Numbered from the stretch's first letter, positions 10,220 through 22,666 are shown. The stretch: 64,000 nt of DNA from Toxonevra muliebris (GCA_963691655.1 OY829326.1:81089235-81153234), one strand, 5' to 3'. Numbers and translations are program-made. The notes: generated by a model not told the origin, from the letters alone.

Positions 10220-11930
10220 TTGAACACATCTGTATTTGATCGTATAAAATCGACGTTGCGTAACGCAGCTGACCCGCCATGGAGCTTCACTTCGAAGCTA
10301 GTGAAGGAGTGTTTTGACAGTCTGCAGGAGTTTTTTGCTCGTAAGAAAGTCACGCTTTGTTGGGAACCAGGCTACTGTGACATTTTAGGTAATATAGCTG
10401 CTGATAAACTTGCTAGGCAGGGTTCAGCGACTCTACACACAGGCACCAATCCATTCTGTGGAATTGGCTAAACTAGTTCCAAATCATTCATAGAGACGTG
10501 GATGAGGGAGGAATAGCTATCATATTGGTATTCCGTTCCAGGCCTTAGACAGGCAAAGAAGCTTGTTCCTCATCTCGCTCTCATTAACTCTTTCATACCC
10601 AATGTTGCGTATATGCAACATTCACTTTTATAAATAAGGTGTTAAACAAATTTACTATTAACGCTTTTTGTATTCGGTTCTATTAGGAAACATTTGAAAT
10701 TTCTTGCTCAAGTTATATTTTTTTAATGTTTTGTCTTTGAAGTCCAGCAAAAAACCTAAGTGCAAAAATTTTAAGTAAAACCTTTTGCACTATTGTTTGA
10801 AAAATAAAAAAATACGTTTAAATACTACTAAGCCGAAAGTTTGAATCAGATATGTTTAAAAAGAATTAGAGAATATGAAAATCAAAAAATTGGAGAAATC
10901 GGATTATCTAGTGGTTGTCTATAGCTGCATAGCTTTAACCTTTTATAAAAGACAAACAAATTGATACAGAAGCATGAAATTTTGTGACATTATTGTGGAA
11001 TACCTAAATAACCATAATTTTAAAACAAGCCCCATTAAAATTCGGCGTCAAAGTGTTAAATCGCTAAACTTAAAGAAAACGGATCTCAGATTGATAGTAG
11101 GCTTTCCATCTGGCCACTATGTGGTCAGATATCACCTAAGTAACTTAGGTTTGTCACATGAGGCATGGATAACGCTCGTATCTATACAGTTTTTCGCGGT
11201 ATTATACTGCTTTTTAGACTCAAAAACCGCATACAGCCTTTTTTACCAAAATACCGCTTTTATACTACGAAAAAAATATAAAATTTTTGAATGCTACGAA
11301 ATTCAAATTTATCAATCGCAATGCTAAACTTTTGAGAGAACAATGGTAACTCGTGAGTATACTTTGATAGAAGTGGAAACATTGAAGTCGATTTTGATAG
11401 CCAAATGTAACTTGAAATATCCATGCCTTGATTTCTATAAATACCTCATTGCAAATCCGGAATCGCTTCGTCAAATTTTTTCTAAGCACAAATTCAATAA
11501 AACTACAGAATGATATATTGAAATGGAGAACGATGACGATTCAGATAGCCAATTTTCATTAAAAAAATGAATACCGCGAAATATACAGTTTTTCCAATTC
11601 GATTTACAGTTTTTTTTTTCAATTTTTTGGTAGAAATATACAGTTTTTGGTCCGAAGAAAGATACGAGCGTTAGGCATGGAGGATGTTGAGACGACATCT
11701 CATATTTTGTGTAAATGCCTAGTCTTGGCATGGCAAAGAAGGGGTATTTTTCGCAAACCGTCTCTATCAACGAACGAAAACAAATCCCCTTCCACAAAAG
11801 ATGTTCCAGCCTTCATTAGGATAGCAGATCATATTTTGTTTTAATTTTTAGGCTTTAGTACTAATAATCTTTTAGGTCGCAGTGCCTGATTTTCGAGTTG
11901 CCCCAACCGTTTATTAACAATAATAATTAT
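10220..11930 (+). pseudogene. LINE 3' fragment (RNase H to zinc knuckle), broken by insertions
   Basis: Three collinear parts of a LOA/R1/I-type LINE polyprotein. 10250-10590 holds the end of an RNase H domain (WEPGYCDILGNIAADKLARQG) and the following VPGLRQAKKLVPHL segment in another frame. 11080-11169 encodes KTDLRLIVGFPSGHYVVRYH. 11674-11850 encodes GMEDVETTSHILCKC, the C-terminal Cys/His knuckle. The gaps are insertions: about 10590-11060 (no family recognised) and a TIR element 11172-11671. Frameshifts and stops are present; it is dead. Confidence 0.75.
11172..11671. mobile_element. 500-bp TIR element inserted in the LINE
   Basis: Ends ACGCTCGTATCT and its inverse AGATACGAGCGT, flanked by TA on both sides, with ATACAGTTTTT next to each end. 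It interrupts the LINE between SHEAW and GMEDVE. Its left 300 bp match 55600-55887 in inverted orientation, including a coding-like block (LREQW, EVETLKSIL, FYKYLIANPESLRQ) that I do not recognise. The superfamily is undetermined; TA suggests a Tc1/mariner-type transposase. Confidence 0.6.
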
Positions 11931-13247
11931 ATGTTGTTGTAGTAAACATATCTAGAGGTTTCCCAAAATTACTAAAATCACGAAAACTAATACACAATTG
12001 CTTAGAAATTTTGTTCACGTTAGTGGATTACTTAGTATTAGGGAATGTTAACGTTATCGAACGTTGACTATATGCACATTTGAGCGTATGTGAATCAACA
12101 TAAACATAAATAAAACTAAAACAGAAATAAAATATTTAAATTGCGAATTTAAATTGTGATATAATTACACTAGTTTACAAATAAATATTTTTTTTGGGCA
12201 ATAAAGAGAGGAACTCGATTTGAACAAACAATATATGAAATTAAAGGTATTAAAATTAAGTTTTAGTGTTTATTTTGATCTAAAATATGTATGTTCCAAA
12301 GGAGGATCTGCAGAAAAAATCAGGAAAGAGTTTTTGTTGAAATTTTATGCACTAGAGTCCAGAGACCAAGGAGCTTATTTTTGGCCTCTTTTTATTACTA
12401 CAAAATATTGGAAAGCTATCATGCTACGCGAAAACAGAATTCTGAAAATTTCCCAATTATTTATCTTATGCTTTCTTTACTTGGTTAGTGATGTACAGTG
12501 TTCCAACAGATAATACCTTTTGGAGCAATCTAAGCAATTTTTTTTACATTTGTTTTTATTATAGAGATAATTAATCCGTCTTTTTAGATTCACTTTAAAG
12601 AAACGAAGTTAATCAGAAGAATTTACCGAGAAAGCCTGTTTAAGTCCTGAAAACAAGCGCAGACCAAGCATCCTCTTTCTGCGATGGTTTGGGAAGCAAA
12701 TTAGCGTAGAAAGTACTTGCCTTGTGTATTTTGTAAAGAGAACCATCAGCCAAAAATAATACCACAAAAATTTAAAAAACAGAAAACAAAATTTTTTTAA
12801 CTTGATTTCGAATTTTTGCTTATTTTTTCTGTGCAAAAAATTAAAAAAGATTTACTTTTTTACTATAAAAATATAATGTGATGTTTCTGCACATTTTCTA
12901 TTAACTTTTCGGTATCGAATATTTCTCAGTAAATTTTTTATTGAAAAACTTTCCTCTTACAAAAGAAATAAAAGAATAAAAGATGAAGAAGAAAGAAAAA
13001 AAAATAGGTGGGTTCGAAAAACGCTCTACAATAGTGACGCGACAAAATCGCGAGTGTTTCTGCTCAAAAAACTTTTTAACTGTGCTAGAAAAAGTGTTAA
13101 CTCACTTAACTTTAAGAAATATTTAAGAAATAACTTTCAAACATTAAAGTAAGTTGACTTAAATGGTTCGATAAGGTTTAAGAAGTGGAAATATGTATGG
13201 AAATATACGCGAATATGCTGTAAATGATGCTACGCTTAATGATATGC
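11931..13247. other. AT-rich sequence without recognised features
   Basis: Frames at 12220-12513 and 12609-12836 have no motif and AT-driven composition. Nothing supported. Confidence 0.5.
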
Positions 13248-13730
13248 GTTGTCAGGGTGGAGCAGTTCTGTTAATCATAGTCGGAACACCGAAAATTTTG
13301 TTGTAATGATGCGTTTTGACTCCGGAAATATATTTTTTCACCCGTGCGTATTTTTCGTGTCTTTTTATCAAATCAAATCATGTGTGTATAAAAAAATCAA
13401 ATGTTCCTTAAAATTCACACGGAGGGATTTTGATTTCAGGTCGCTTTTCCCCAGTTTACAATTTTTCCTCTTTCTTTGATTTTCATGTTATTTTCAATTA
13501 TGTTCCTTTATTTTTTATTGGTTTTCTACAGTGCTCCGACCCTAACTATAATTTTCATTCTTTATAAATGTCCATAACTCCAGAACTATCAATCCAATCC
13601 AATTATATTTTGATGTTCAGCAAAAACATTGCAATTTCTGAGATCTTTTCAACGATATTTAAAACATTAAAATTTCGGCATTCAACGGAAGTTATGAGCA
13701 AAAGTCAAAACATGCTCCAACCCTGACGAC
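13248..13730. repeat. Candidate MITE with GTTGTCAGGGTGGAGCA ends
   Basis: GTTGTCAGGGTGGAGCA at 13248 and TGCTCCAACCCTGACGAC at 13713 are inverted with one extra base. A related internal GTGCTCCGACCCTAAC lies near 13530. No target duplication seen. Confidence 0.45.
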
Positions 13731-13865
13731 ACTCCTCTACAATCAAAGAAAAAAACTCCTTAATTCGAATTCTTATTCTCAAACTTCTTTACTTTAAAAG
13801 CACAAAAAAAAAAAAAATAAAAAATCGAAACCTCTTTAATTAGAAGAATTCAGCCAATACCTTGA

Positions 13866-13890
13866 GATTCAGACTATCAAAGATCTACTG
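13866..13890 (-). repeat. Tigger/pogo-like end, solitary
   Basis: Read on the minus strand: CAGTAGATCTTTGATAGTCT then GAATC, next to TA. This resembles Tigger-type terminal repeats as I remember them. No partner end was found. Confidence 0.3.
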
Positions 13891-15542
13891 TATTTAAAAC
13901 GATTTTGCTTCACGGAATATTCAACTTTAAAGACGACATTTTGTTATTATGAAGTCCTGCAATAGAACCGACAGTGATCAGCGACCCAAAATTGATCTGA
14001 AACACTTTTCCATCCGAATTTCACAGATTAATTGATATACGACAATATATCAACCACTTCAGATTGAGGTGAATGCGTTTCAAACTCGTCCCAAGTATAC
14101 ATATAAGAAAGGAGTAGGGCAAATTGACAATGAAGCAGAAATTAAAATTTTACCAAATTCTTCTTGAACTTATTTATATAAAGGGTAACATGGCCACTCC
14201 AAAAACTTCCACGGCCTTGAGAAGTTTAAAAGGTATCTATATATCTACATATGTTAGGGTGGACTCGATTTCTGTTTGCTTCTGATATTGATTCTTAAAC
14301 GCTGGTCGGAAAACCAATCCCGATTAGGCTGAAATTTTCAGTGTTTAACTTTGGGTTCCACACGCAATTTTTTTTTGCTACAGGTGTTCCGGAAAACTCA
14401 CTAATATTTTAGAAATATATCTCCAATAATTTTACTCTCCAACAAAAAAAATACTTGTTAGAAAATTGGTTTTTCCTGCAATATCTTATGAATGCAATGA
14501 GCTTTTGTTAATAACTTAATAAAATCGAAAAAAAATTTACCAATAAGTGTTCCCAAAGTTTAAATTTGCAGTTCGCTTCAGAATTAATTTTTGGTATGTT
14601 TTATTAGTTTCAGTGTGATTTATTTATTGTTCTTATGATTTATCAATAAACTTTTTTATTTTTTCATAAAAGTTATTTTTTCATTCCAAGCTCGCGATCG
14701 AATTTTAAAGCACATAAGCTTTTTTTGCTCGTATATTATTACTTCAAAAATACAAATACAAGAAAGAGAGCCCGACACTTTTTTTGGACAAGGCATAAAG
14801 TTTGAACTACATATGTACATAAGTTCAAGAGAAACGCGAAAGGTGAACGATTCACTAATGTACTCATATATATATAAACAAAATCGAATGGGTTGTTTGG
14901 TTGGTTTGTGGCTCGCGATGGCCGATGGACACGTGAGTGCGTTGGAAATGAAGGAAAGGCGGGCTCCTTTTTTTAAATGTGAAAGCAATTTGTATTTTTG
15001 TTTCGGTTTTTATATTACAACTTTATGCGTTTCGAAAATTTCACACAATGGAAATTATTATTGATTTCTTGTTTTACTTTTCTGGTGACGATTGATTGAT
15101 TTATTTATACTTTGTTTTGGGTGTTTATTTTTTCTCAATTTCAGTTTCTAAGAGCGTTTAGCGTTTGTGCAACACATTCAGGACTGAACTCAGCGAAATT
15201 GCAAAAGTGACTGAATGTCAGAGAAGGGAGACGGCGCCATATCGGCATTGCATCGTTTCATCAAATAAAAAAAAACTTACCAAACCCAAAAAAAAAAACA
15301 AACAAAAGACAATTTTGAATTTCGCACTTTTTGGCGTACTCTTTTCGGCAATGGCCAAAAACATTCACCATAATGAGTTTTTGCGTGTTTCGTAGCTGCC
15401 GACGACTATAACGCTTGCTGCCGCTGCTGCACTTGTGTTGCATTGGTGAAACGTTTATGCAACGCAATTGTGAATATACATTTTAGTGGTGAAGAAGAAA
15501 GCATAAGCGAGGGAGGAGAACTATAAACATGCAGGAGCGAAA

Positions 15543-15558
15543 ATGCACTCGAGTGCAT
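15543..15558. repeat. Perfect 16-bp palindrome ATGCACTCGAGTGCAT
   Basis: A self-complementary site in a stretch of higher GC content (15160-15560). It could be a dimeric protein site; no direct evidence. Confidence 0.3.
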
Positions 15559-16690
15559 ATTAATTGATTTTTCTTTTCTTTTTTGAACATACATTTGTTT
15601 GCTTGTATTGTTGAAGAGCACAAGCTCGACGCTCTTCTCTTGTTGTGTTTCTCTGTCTTTGTTGATTCTGCTCTCATTTACATGCACATAAGAAAGAGAC
15701 CGCTGTATAGATATTTATACCATTTGGTACCCCATGGCGTATGCGTAATATTTTCTTTCATTGAGTAGTTTTTAGTTTCATTTTCAATTTAAATTCTCGC
15801 TCTTTTTTTCGAGTTAAATCTGCAAAGTATTCTCTTTGGGTGTGAAATTTACATAGTTCAAATGTTTGTTTCGCGCGCTTTGTTTTTTTTCGTCTTCTTC
15901 TTCTTTCGTTCTAGGTCAGTTTTGTGTTGCTTGCATATATAATTTACTTGTTAGCTGTTTGTTATTGTTGTAGTTGTTATTAATTTTAATTAGCCATTTT
16001 CGACACAATGACAGAACCGCAATGAACTGTAATGCAAAAATATTCTTAAAATTCTTTCAATTAATTGTATAAATTTATTTTTACCCCAAGCACACAATAT
16101 TTATTGTTTTTTATTTATTTGTTTATAGATTAAGCAGTCCGTGAAAAAGCTGCTCAGTACAACCAGCTAATTTTTCGTTTTCCCTCTTTTTTTTTTTGAA
16201 AAATAAATTGTTATCTAGTCTAGGTATTAATTATGTTATTGATTTTAAGATACAAAATTTTAAGTTTGCAACAGCGTCTGCAAGAAATCTTTCCTCACTC
16301 AACTTTATACATTATTTTAAGTGTTTAGGTTTTAGAGAAAAAAACTGAAGCAAGGTCGAAGAAACTGAAACAGCCAGTATTACTGAAACAATATTATCTA
16401 GGAAAACTTTTATTTAGATTAGATTAACTCTTGGATCATATCAATGTATTTTAAAGGCAATAGCGATTTAGGCAGACTTGCGGTTCAGCGATTTGGGTAG
16501 ACTCAGTAGCTGGTCCACAACGTGTGCCATAGGGTTGACCCGCAGAAACAAAGTTACTATTATTCGCTACTAAATCTGCAATGCTATGTTTCGCTTGGGA
16601 GCCAAATTGTATGTTAGTTGAGAAGGCGGATTTTTATACATACAAAAAAAAACTTTCGTCAAAAAATGAGGATTGTATCCATGGATATAT

Positions 16691-16702
16691 ATATATATAT
16701 AT
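16691..16702. repeat. AT microsatellite
   Basis: Short run of TA dinucleotides. Confidence 0.7.
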
Positions 16703-16771
16703 TGTTGGATCGCAAAAAACACAAATCTAAAGTCAGTTTAGCTTGTTTTGATTTCGCTGACACAAACTAAA

Positions 16772-17218
16772 AAATTTTGTTTAAAAAAATATTAAGGAAT
16801 AGCATTCATCATTCTGAACAACTTTTGTTCTATGACTTTTTCAATATCTTAATTGCACGTGTTAAAATCTGAAATTACCTAGTGGGCCATATATAGTGCG
16901 TTGGGCAGTATCAAGTGAAATAGAAATGCATAACTTTTTTTTAATCACTTTATTGAGAAAAATAACAAAAAATGAAAATTTATTCCAATTACTCAGTGTA
17001 AAATTTATAGAAACAATATCTTTTGGCTAGTTATATAGAAAATCAAAAACTTTATTTTATTTTTATGTGAGCTGACAGCTGACGTTTTCTAATACCGTTA
17101 TATATGCGCATCGATACAGAAAGCTCCAATCTACGAAACCCATATTGTGGTTTGGATGTTGGACGTAAGATGGTGCCACCATTACTGTCCATATATGGTG
17201 ACCATGGGCAGGGAAAGG
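16772..17218 (+). mobile_element. TTAA-type MITE, left-truncated copy
   Basis: Matches 22301-22666 in inverse orientation: AAATATTAAGGAATAGCATTC, TTGGGCAGTATCAAGT, TATATGCGCATCGATACAG, then TGGGCAGGGAAAGG before TTAA (17219-17222). The left terminus is missing, and the interior (16920-17080) is longer than in the 22.3 kb copy. Confidence 0.7.
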
Positions 17219-17856
17219 TTAATGAATGCAATTTTTATTCAGTTTTCAGCATGATTGCATACTTTTAGGGTTAACAAAATAAGTTTAATTCGAATTTTTA
17301 TGGAAAAATACGTGCTCAGACGTATTTTCAAATTGAATTATTTCCTGAGAACGGAAGATAGCGGAGGATGTTTTTGCATATTCTGATAAACAAAAGTACC
17401 TTCTAAAATTGAGAAAAAATTGAGGAACATATTTTCACATGTTTTCAAGATTTTTTCTCTCAAAAATTCGTCAATTTTCAGTTTTCGTATTTTCAAAAAC
17501 ACATATTTTACTTCAGAAGCAATGCATATTTTATAGTAAGTATATCAAATCTTGATTAAAAAATATAACCAAAAATTTTCTTTATAAATCATTAATACCA
17601 AACTGGAACTTTTGTCAAGATATCATTGAAAACATATTTTTCAGATGTTGTTACTCCCTTACTTCAAAATGGACACACTTTAAAATTTGCACATATTTTT
17701 TACAACAGTACTAGCAATGTTTATGATTTTTTTCAAATTTTTTCATGCTCCAGAACAATGTTTGCTTACTAATTGTTAAAAACAAATATTTATAAATAAT
17801 CAAATTACCGTTATTTGGCGATCGAAAAAATTTCTTCATAAACTATCACTAAAAAA

Positions 17857-18170
17857 GACGATTTCGATAGCCTAGTGGATAGTGCACTAGACTTTCATCT
17901 GGGAGGTTCGGGTTCGATTCCCGTCTTCGTCTGGTGGTTAATTTTCATTACTTTCTTATACTCACTATCAATATGAAGTGTATGAGAATTATAAGATAGT
18001 GTACAAGTACACACATTGGTTGGTAATGGCAAAACCACCATGCCGATAAAAAAAAATTGCCACACCGCCGTTCGGAATCGGCGTTAAACTGTAGGTCCAA
18101 CTATGTGGTATCACAATGGGCCGTTCAGGCCTAAGTGTGTCTCTCGACGAAATTTCAACCTAACCTAACC
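17857..18170 (+). mobile_element. SINE family 1, copy B (most complete)
   Basis: The most complete copy, about 314 bp. It has an A-box-like TAGCCTAGTGGATAGTGCAC, a B box GGTTCGATTCC, a shared body, the central block CGCCGTTCGGAATCGGCG followed by AAACTGTAGGTCC, and the tail CCTAAGTGTGTCTCTCGAC ending in AACCTAACCTAACC. A 12-bp direct repeat ATCACTAAAAAA flanks it (17845-17856 and 18171-18182), a clear target-site duplication. It is nonautonomous and needs LINE machinery. Confidence 0.93.
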
Positions 18171-18445
18171 ATCACTAAAAAAGAAGTAGTCCTGTAAATT
18201 TCGATAAATTTGATTGAGTAGATCCCGAAATACATCAAATTGAAAGAAAAAAAAACTTCCTAAAATTATTAATATCAATAAGTTGTAAAAAAAAAATTTT
18301 CATGAGCTAAAAATTTGGGAATCGTATTTTCTTATAGAAACTTACTAATTTCCATATTTACATTAAATTCTGAGAAAAATAATTTTCAGTGATTAATTTC
18401 ACGAATTCTGACCCATATTGAAGTATTATCTTTAAAATTACATCT

Positions 18446-19110
18446 AAAGGCATAACCGGGTTTCCATGTCAAAAATGCACCCAAACCGAATCAAGTTTCG
18501 CATGGACCCTTTTGAAGTACTTAATTTAAGAATGATTTGGCTAAATTTGTATACCGTTATCTGCAGTTTTTAATCAGTAATGGCGGATTTTGTACATTTC
18601 ATATTTCGCTTTTTTTGGCCCAACTATTCATTGGAAAAATCTGAAAAAATCCATACCTAATGATTCTTTGGTTTATGAGACATATTTTAAATTTTTTTCG
18701 CGAATTTTCAGACGCGAAATTCGCGAAACTTTTTACATGCGATTTTTCTTTTTAAAAATTATAGGGGCTCCAGAACATCAGAATAACCTACGAGGCATAC
18801 TTTTTCCGGAAAAAATCGCATTTTATTTTTTTATCGCGAATTTCGCGTCTGAAAATTTGCGCGAAAATTTCAAATATGTCTCCTAAACCAAAGAATCACT
18901 GTGAATTTTTTCAGGTTTTCCCTATGAATAGTTGGGCTAAAAAATGCGAAATATGAAATTTACAAAATCCGCCATTACTCATTAAAAACAGCAGATAACG
19001 GTATGAAAATTTAGCCAAATCATTCTTAAATTAAGTACTTCAAAAGGGTTCATGCGAAACTTGATTCGGTTTGGGGGCATTTTTGGCATGGAAACCCGGC
19101 TATGCCCTTT
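18446..19110. repeat. 665-bp hairpin (long inverted repeat)
   Basis: The two arms (about 18446-18770 and 18790-19110) are near mirror copies: AAAGGCATAACCGGGTTTCC at the left end and GGAAACCCGGCTATGCCCTTT at the right end. The inner parts match too (GTACTTAATTTAAGAATGAT, TAATGGCGGATTTTGTA, GCGAATTTTCAGACGCGAAA). The spacer is only about 20 bp. There is no coding capacity. A foldback element, possibly a source of double-stranded RNA if transcribed. Confidence 0.9.
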
Positions 19111-20129
19111 GTTTGATTTTGACATTATCAATTTTTTTAATTTTGAAAACTGCCCAGCAAATATCAACTTTTGTTGTGCGAAAAAGATGGATGTTTCCGA
19201 ATGAATTTTTCGTGCACGAAAAGAAGGGTTCAAACGCCTAAAAACAACATTCTTGGCCATTTTTGAAAAATTGTGGAGCATGAACCCTGACGTGCTATAA
19301 GCTTCGTTGATATCAAAAATTAAAGACTGAACCATGCCCTTTCAAATGAGCTCTGAGCATATGCCCTTAGAGCAAGGGCTGTTTTTATGTCTAGAAGTGC
19401 AGGAAACAAATTTACACTGATCAAATTTCTCTTGCTTACACTCACGGCTAGACATAATGAAAAGTACAGTGGTCCAAATTGTTTTAAGAGTCGCTAGTCA
19501 CAAATCTGCAGTCAGATTTTTAAAATTCAGCGGGTCAAATGTCGCTGATTGCGAAGTAATCAAATGATTATCGAAGTGAATGTGAAGCACAAACTCCAGA
19601 ACAATAGTTTTTATACAAAAAAAACCGCCCATACAATTAGACTTTCCTTAATCAAAATTTTCCAACGAAAAATATATTGAATGTTTCCGTAGCACTATCT
19701 CAGCACATCGCATTTTACATCAAATTGTATTAAAAAAAGACTTTGAGTGTCAAAATCACGGTCTAATATATCTTATGAATTAATGCGACTTTTCTCGGAT
19801 GGGAACAATATTTTTTCCCACTGTATCTACCAGAATGAAAAGCATTGATAATACCAGAGTCCATGCAGGATATCTGTAGTAATTTCTGGAAATCAATCAA
19901 AACGAAAGAAAGGTTTTGACAGTGTATTTGTCTATTTAAATAGTTTCAGTAGCCCTCGTTCAACTAAAATTTGGCATTCAAGAAAAAAATTACATAAATT
20001 ATTTCTGGACAACCCCCAAAAAATTACGACCATTTCTTCATTGGGTATTATGGCTGTTTTTGGAACGGTCACAACACCCAAAGTGACTTTGGGCGTTATG
20101 TCCGTTTTAAGGCCAGGTCACCCTTGAAG
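19111..20129. other. Old repeat-like sequence
   Basis: 19060-19330 resembles part of the hAT-like element at 6470-6750. The rest shows no recognised feature. Confidence 0.4.
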
Positions 20130-20145
20130 CTGCAATCAAATAAAT

Positions 20146-20400
20146 TCGAATACTAACACTACCACAACAGCCCATGGAGGGCCTAGACCGAGCTTTTCGC
20201 AATCATTTATGTTGTGAGTTGTATTTTAAGAAGAATAGAAGAACCTACAGTTTTATGCCGAATCCGAGCGGAGAAGTGAAGAGCTACTGTGTGGAAAATT
20301 TTTTTTTTTTATATTTTTGATTTTTTGAGCGTGTCAAGATTTTAACCCGAGCACCTCTGCGTAGCAGTCCAACACACTAACCACTAGGCTACGTCGACTA
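20146..20400 (-). mobile_element. SINE family 2, copy D (reverse)
   Basis: Read on the minus strand: a tRNA-like head TAGCCTAGTGGTTAGTGTG with a degenerate B box, an A-rich stretch, CGGATTCGGCATAAAACTG with TAGGTTC, then GCGAAAAGCTCGG and CCATGGGCTGT. Flanked by similar 15-17 bp direct repeats CTGCAATCAAATAAA (20130) and CTGCAATCATATAAAT (20401). It lacks the TTGGCTGGCAATGG block present in the copy at 25652. Confidence 0.85.
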
Positions 20401-20770
20401 CTGCAATCATATAAATAAAATTTTAAAAATTTGTATTGAATGAACTCCTAAATCTCGGAAGAGGTACGTAAAATATAATTCTTTAAGAACTGAACAAAAA
20501 TGAAATAAGTGAGCTGAGAAAGAAATAAAATATAAGAAAAATAAACAAATGAAAAATTCAACCTATAAGTAATCGTTCTCTTAAGCATTCAAGATAACGA
20601 AAATGGTTAAACGAATATAATGCCCTTAGCCGTTTTTTTAATGCAAAAAAAAAAAAAATTTTTTCTAAGCGTAAACAAAAAATTATTTATATTTCAAAAG
20701 TTCACAGTTTACTTATTGCAATTTTGATATATTAAGGTGTAAACATTAACAAACAACATTATTAACACCA

Positions 20771-20854
20771 GAGCTGGGCAGTAAGGATTACGATTACATT
20801 TTGATTACTGAAATCGTAATCAGACTTCTTTTTTTATATTCTTACTGCCCAGCT
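20771..20854. repeat. Short foldback, AGCTGGGCAGTAAG ends
   Basis: AGCTGGGCAGTAAG at 20772 is inverted as CTTACTGCCCAGCT at 20841, with an inner ATTACGATT / AATCGTAAT pair. An 84-bp hairpin MITE. Confidence 0.7.
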
Positions 20855-21964
20855 TTGATTCGCAGACAAAATTAGGAAACTTAAATATATATATCTCAAA
20901 TTTGAGACCCGTCAAATGGACCGGTTCCGTAAATCTAGTATTAAGTATTATATTTCGAATCAATGTAGTTATTGATTGATTATATTCGCATACCGCTTTA
21001 AATAAATTGTCGGAATATCTGTCATTTTATTTTTTTACCACGTTTATATTAACTCGCTTTCAATGGTGTCTGTATGTCAGTCTATCTGTCTGTTCGGGTG
21101 GAATTTTGCAATCAATTTTAAACTAACTTCCCGATGAGCTAGAGACTTGAAACTGTAAACAAAGCTTAGAACTGGATGACAATGCAATATGAAATATCTA
21201 AAATATATGTAAATATCAGGCGGGTGTGTAAGTATTATTATTATACAATAATTATAGTACAGCATATTTTCAGGTTGGTATATAAATAAGGAGTACGGTG
21301 TTAACTAACAGAGGATAATTAATATGGCTTTTTAGAAAATATATATTTGTCAATAAAGCATTGTATTCATCGTTGTAAAAATCATTTATCAATACGATCG
21401 CAGTTTTTTCATCACACTTTCAAATTTTTAGTACACTTTCGTACAACTAATTCTTTTTATGTGATATTATTTCAAAGAAAAGTATAACTTTGCTGCTTTT
21501 CTTTTTAGGTTGTTATCGATCACACAGTGCAACACGGAAAATTTAGGAGGGCTTAGGCATATATAGTTATTGGATTAGTAGTAAAAAATTTCAAACACAC
21601 AAGACTAAAAAGCAGAAAATAATAATTTAAATGAAGAAAAGAATTTTAATATACCACGTTTTTAAAATGGACTTTTTAAAGTATAAAATAATTTCTCCTA
21701 GTCCCATAGAGATTTATAACCTCATATAGATTCCTAACCCGATACAGATTGTGCTGCAAATTTGTAATTGTGAATATTAGTAGGAATGAAAATACTTGCA
21801 TGATTTATTATGTTCACAATAATTTTCGTTTTAAGTATTAAGAACAACCGATGTCCGAGTTATAATTTTTAAATTATAAAAAATTTGAAAAGATTAATAA
21901 AATTACAATATCTCACAAAATGAACCATAAAAAAAATTTTAGCCATGATTGTAAGTAAATAATC

Positions 21965-22062
21965 TACGTTACGTAACGCCCCCTCTCCCATGTAATACTT
22001 AACAACACATCCCCCCCCGCCCCCCTCGCGCATTACGTAATATGTGAACGGCCCCTTAGGTG
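21965..22062 (-). repeat. Element end with GGGGCCGTTCACATATTACG
   Basis: On the minus strand GGGGCCGTTCACATATTACG runs into GC-rich sequence with C-runs. The same end occurs at 10034 (GAGGCCGTTCACATATTACA, plus strand). Probably termini of one DNA-transposon family; superfamily not assigned. Confidence 0.45.
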
Positions 22063-22300
22063 AATCATATAAATTTTTCTACAATTTGTCCATCTCAATT
22101 GAAGGAAGTTTTACCTATGTTTTCTTTGGCAAGCTATCAAAAAACTTGGGTGGATCAACTTTGCCCAAGTTTTAGACAATTTAGCACATTCCTCTTCTGA
22201 ATCCTCACACTCCAACATTTTTAAAATATCTCTTTCATTGCCTAGTAAATATCTTATAGAGTATGATATTTTTGCTATGAAAAAATTAATAATAATTTAA

Positions 22301-22666
22301 CCCTTCCCTACCCATGCTGCTATACATGGTCCCAATACTTTGGACGGTAATAGTGGAGTCATCTTGCGTCCAACATCCAAATATGGGTTCCGTAGATTGC
22401 AGCTTTCTGTATCGATGCGCATATATAACGGTGATAGAAAATGCCAAGTATCAAAAGTTGTTGCCATTTTTATGTGAAAAAATACGTTATGCATTTCTAG
22501 TTTACTTGATACTGCCCAACGAACCACATGTGGTCCACAAGATAATTTCAGATTTATACACTTGTAATTAAGATATTGAAAAGTCAAACCAAAGTTGTTC
22601 AGAATGAAGAATGCTATTCCTTAATATTTTTTTTAAAACAAAATTGCCTTTTTGGGCAGGAAAGGG
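22301..22666 (-). mobile_element. piggyBac-like MITE with TTAA duplication
   Basis: 366 bp flanked by TTAA (22297-22300 and 22667-22670). Ends CCCTTCCCTACCCA and, inverted, CCCTTTCCTGCCCA. TTAA duplication with CCCT-type ends points to piggyBac-type transposition. There is no transposase. The frames on both strands here are by-products of the repeat. A related longer copy lies at 16772-17218. Confidence 0.8.

Larger units (their letters stand above)
13891..16771. other. Noncoding; 14.9-15.8 kb of mixed composition
   Basis: Part of this stretch (14800-15800) looks non-repetitive and somewhat GC-richer, with CTGCCGCTGCTGC-type runs, as in UTRs or regulatory DNA of fly genes. No frame with protein-like content was recognised. 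Confidence 0.4.
20416..22296. other. AT-rich intergenic sequence
   Basis: Apart from the short foldback at 20.77 kb and the element end at 22.0 kb, nothing recognised. Confidence 0.5.

Noticed and set aside
22297..22587. Protein-coding gene in either strand of the MITE
   Set aside because: Frames on both strands fill a TTAA-flanked repeat also present at 16.8 kb without conserved frame.
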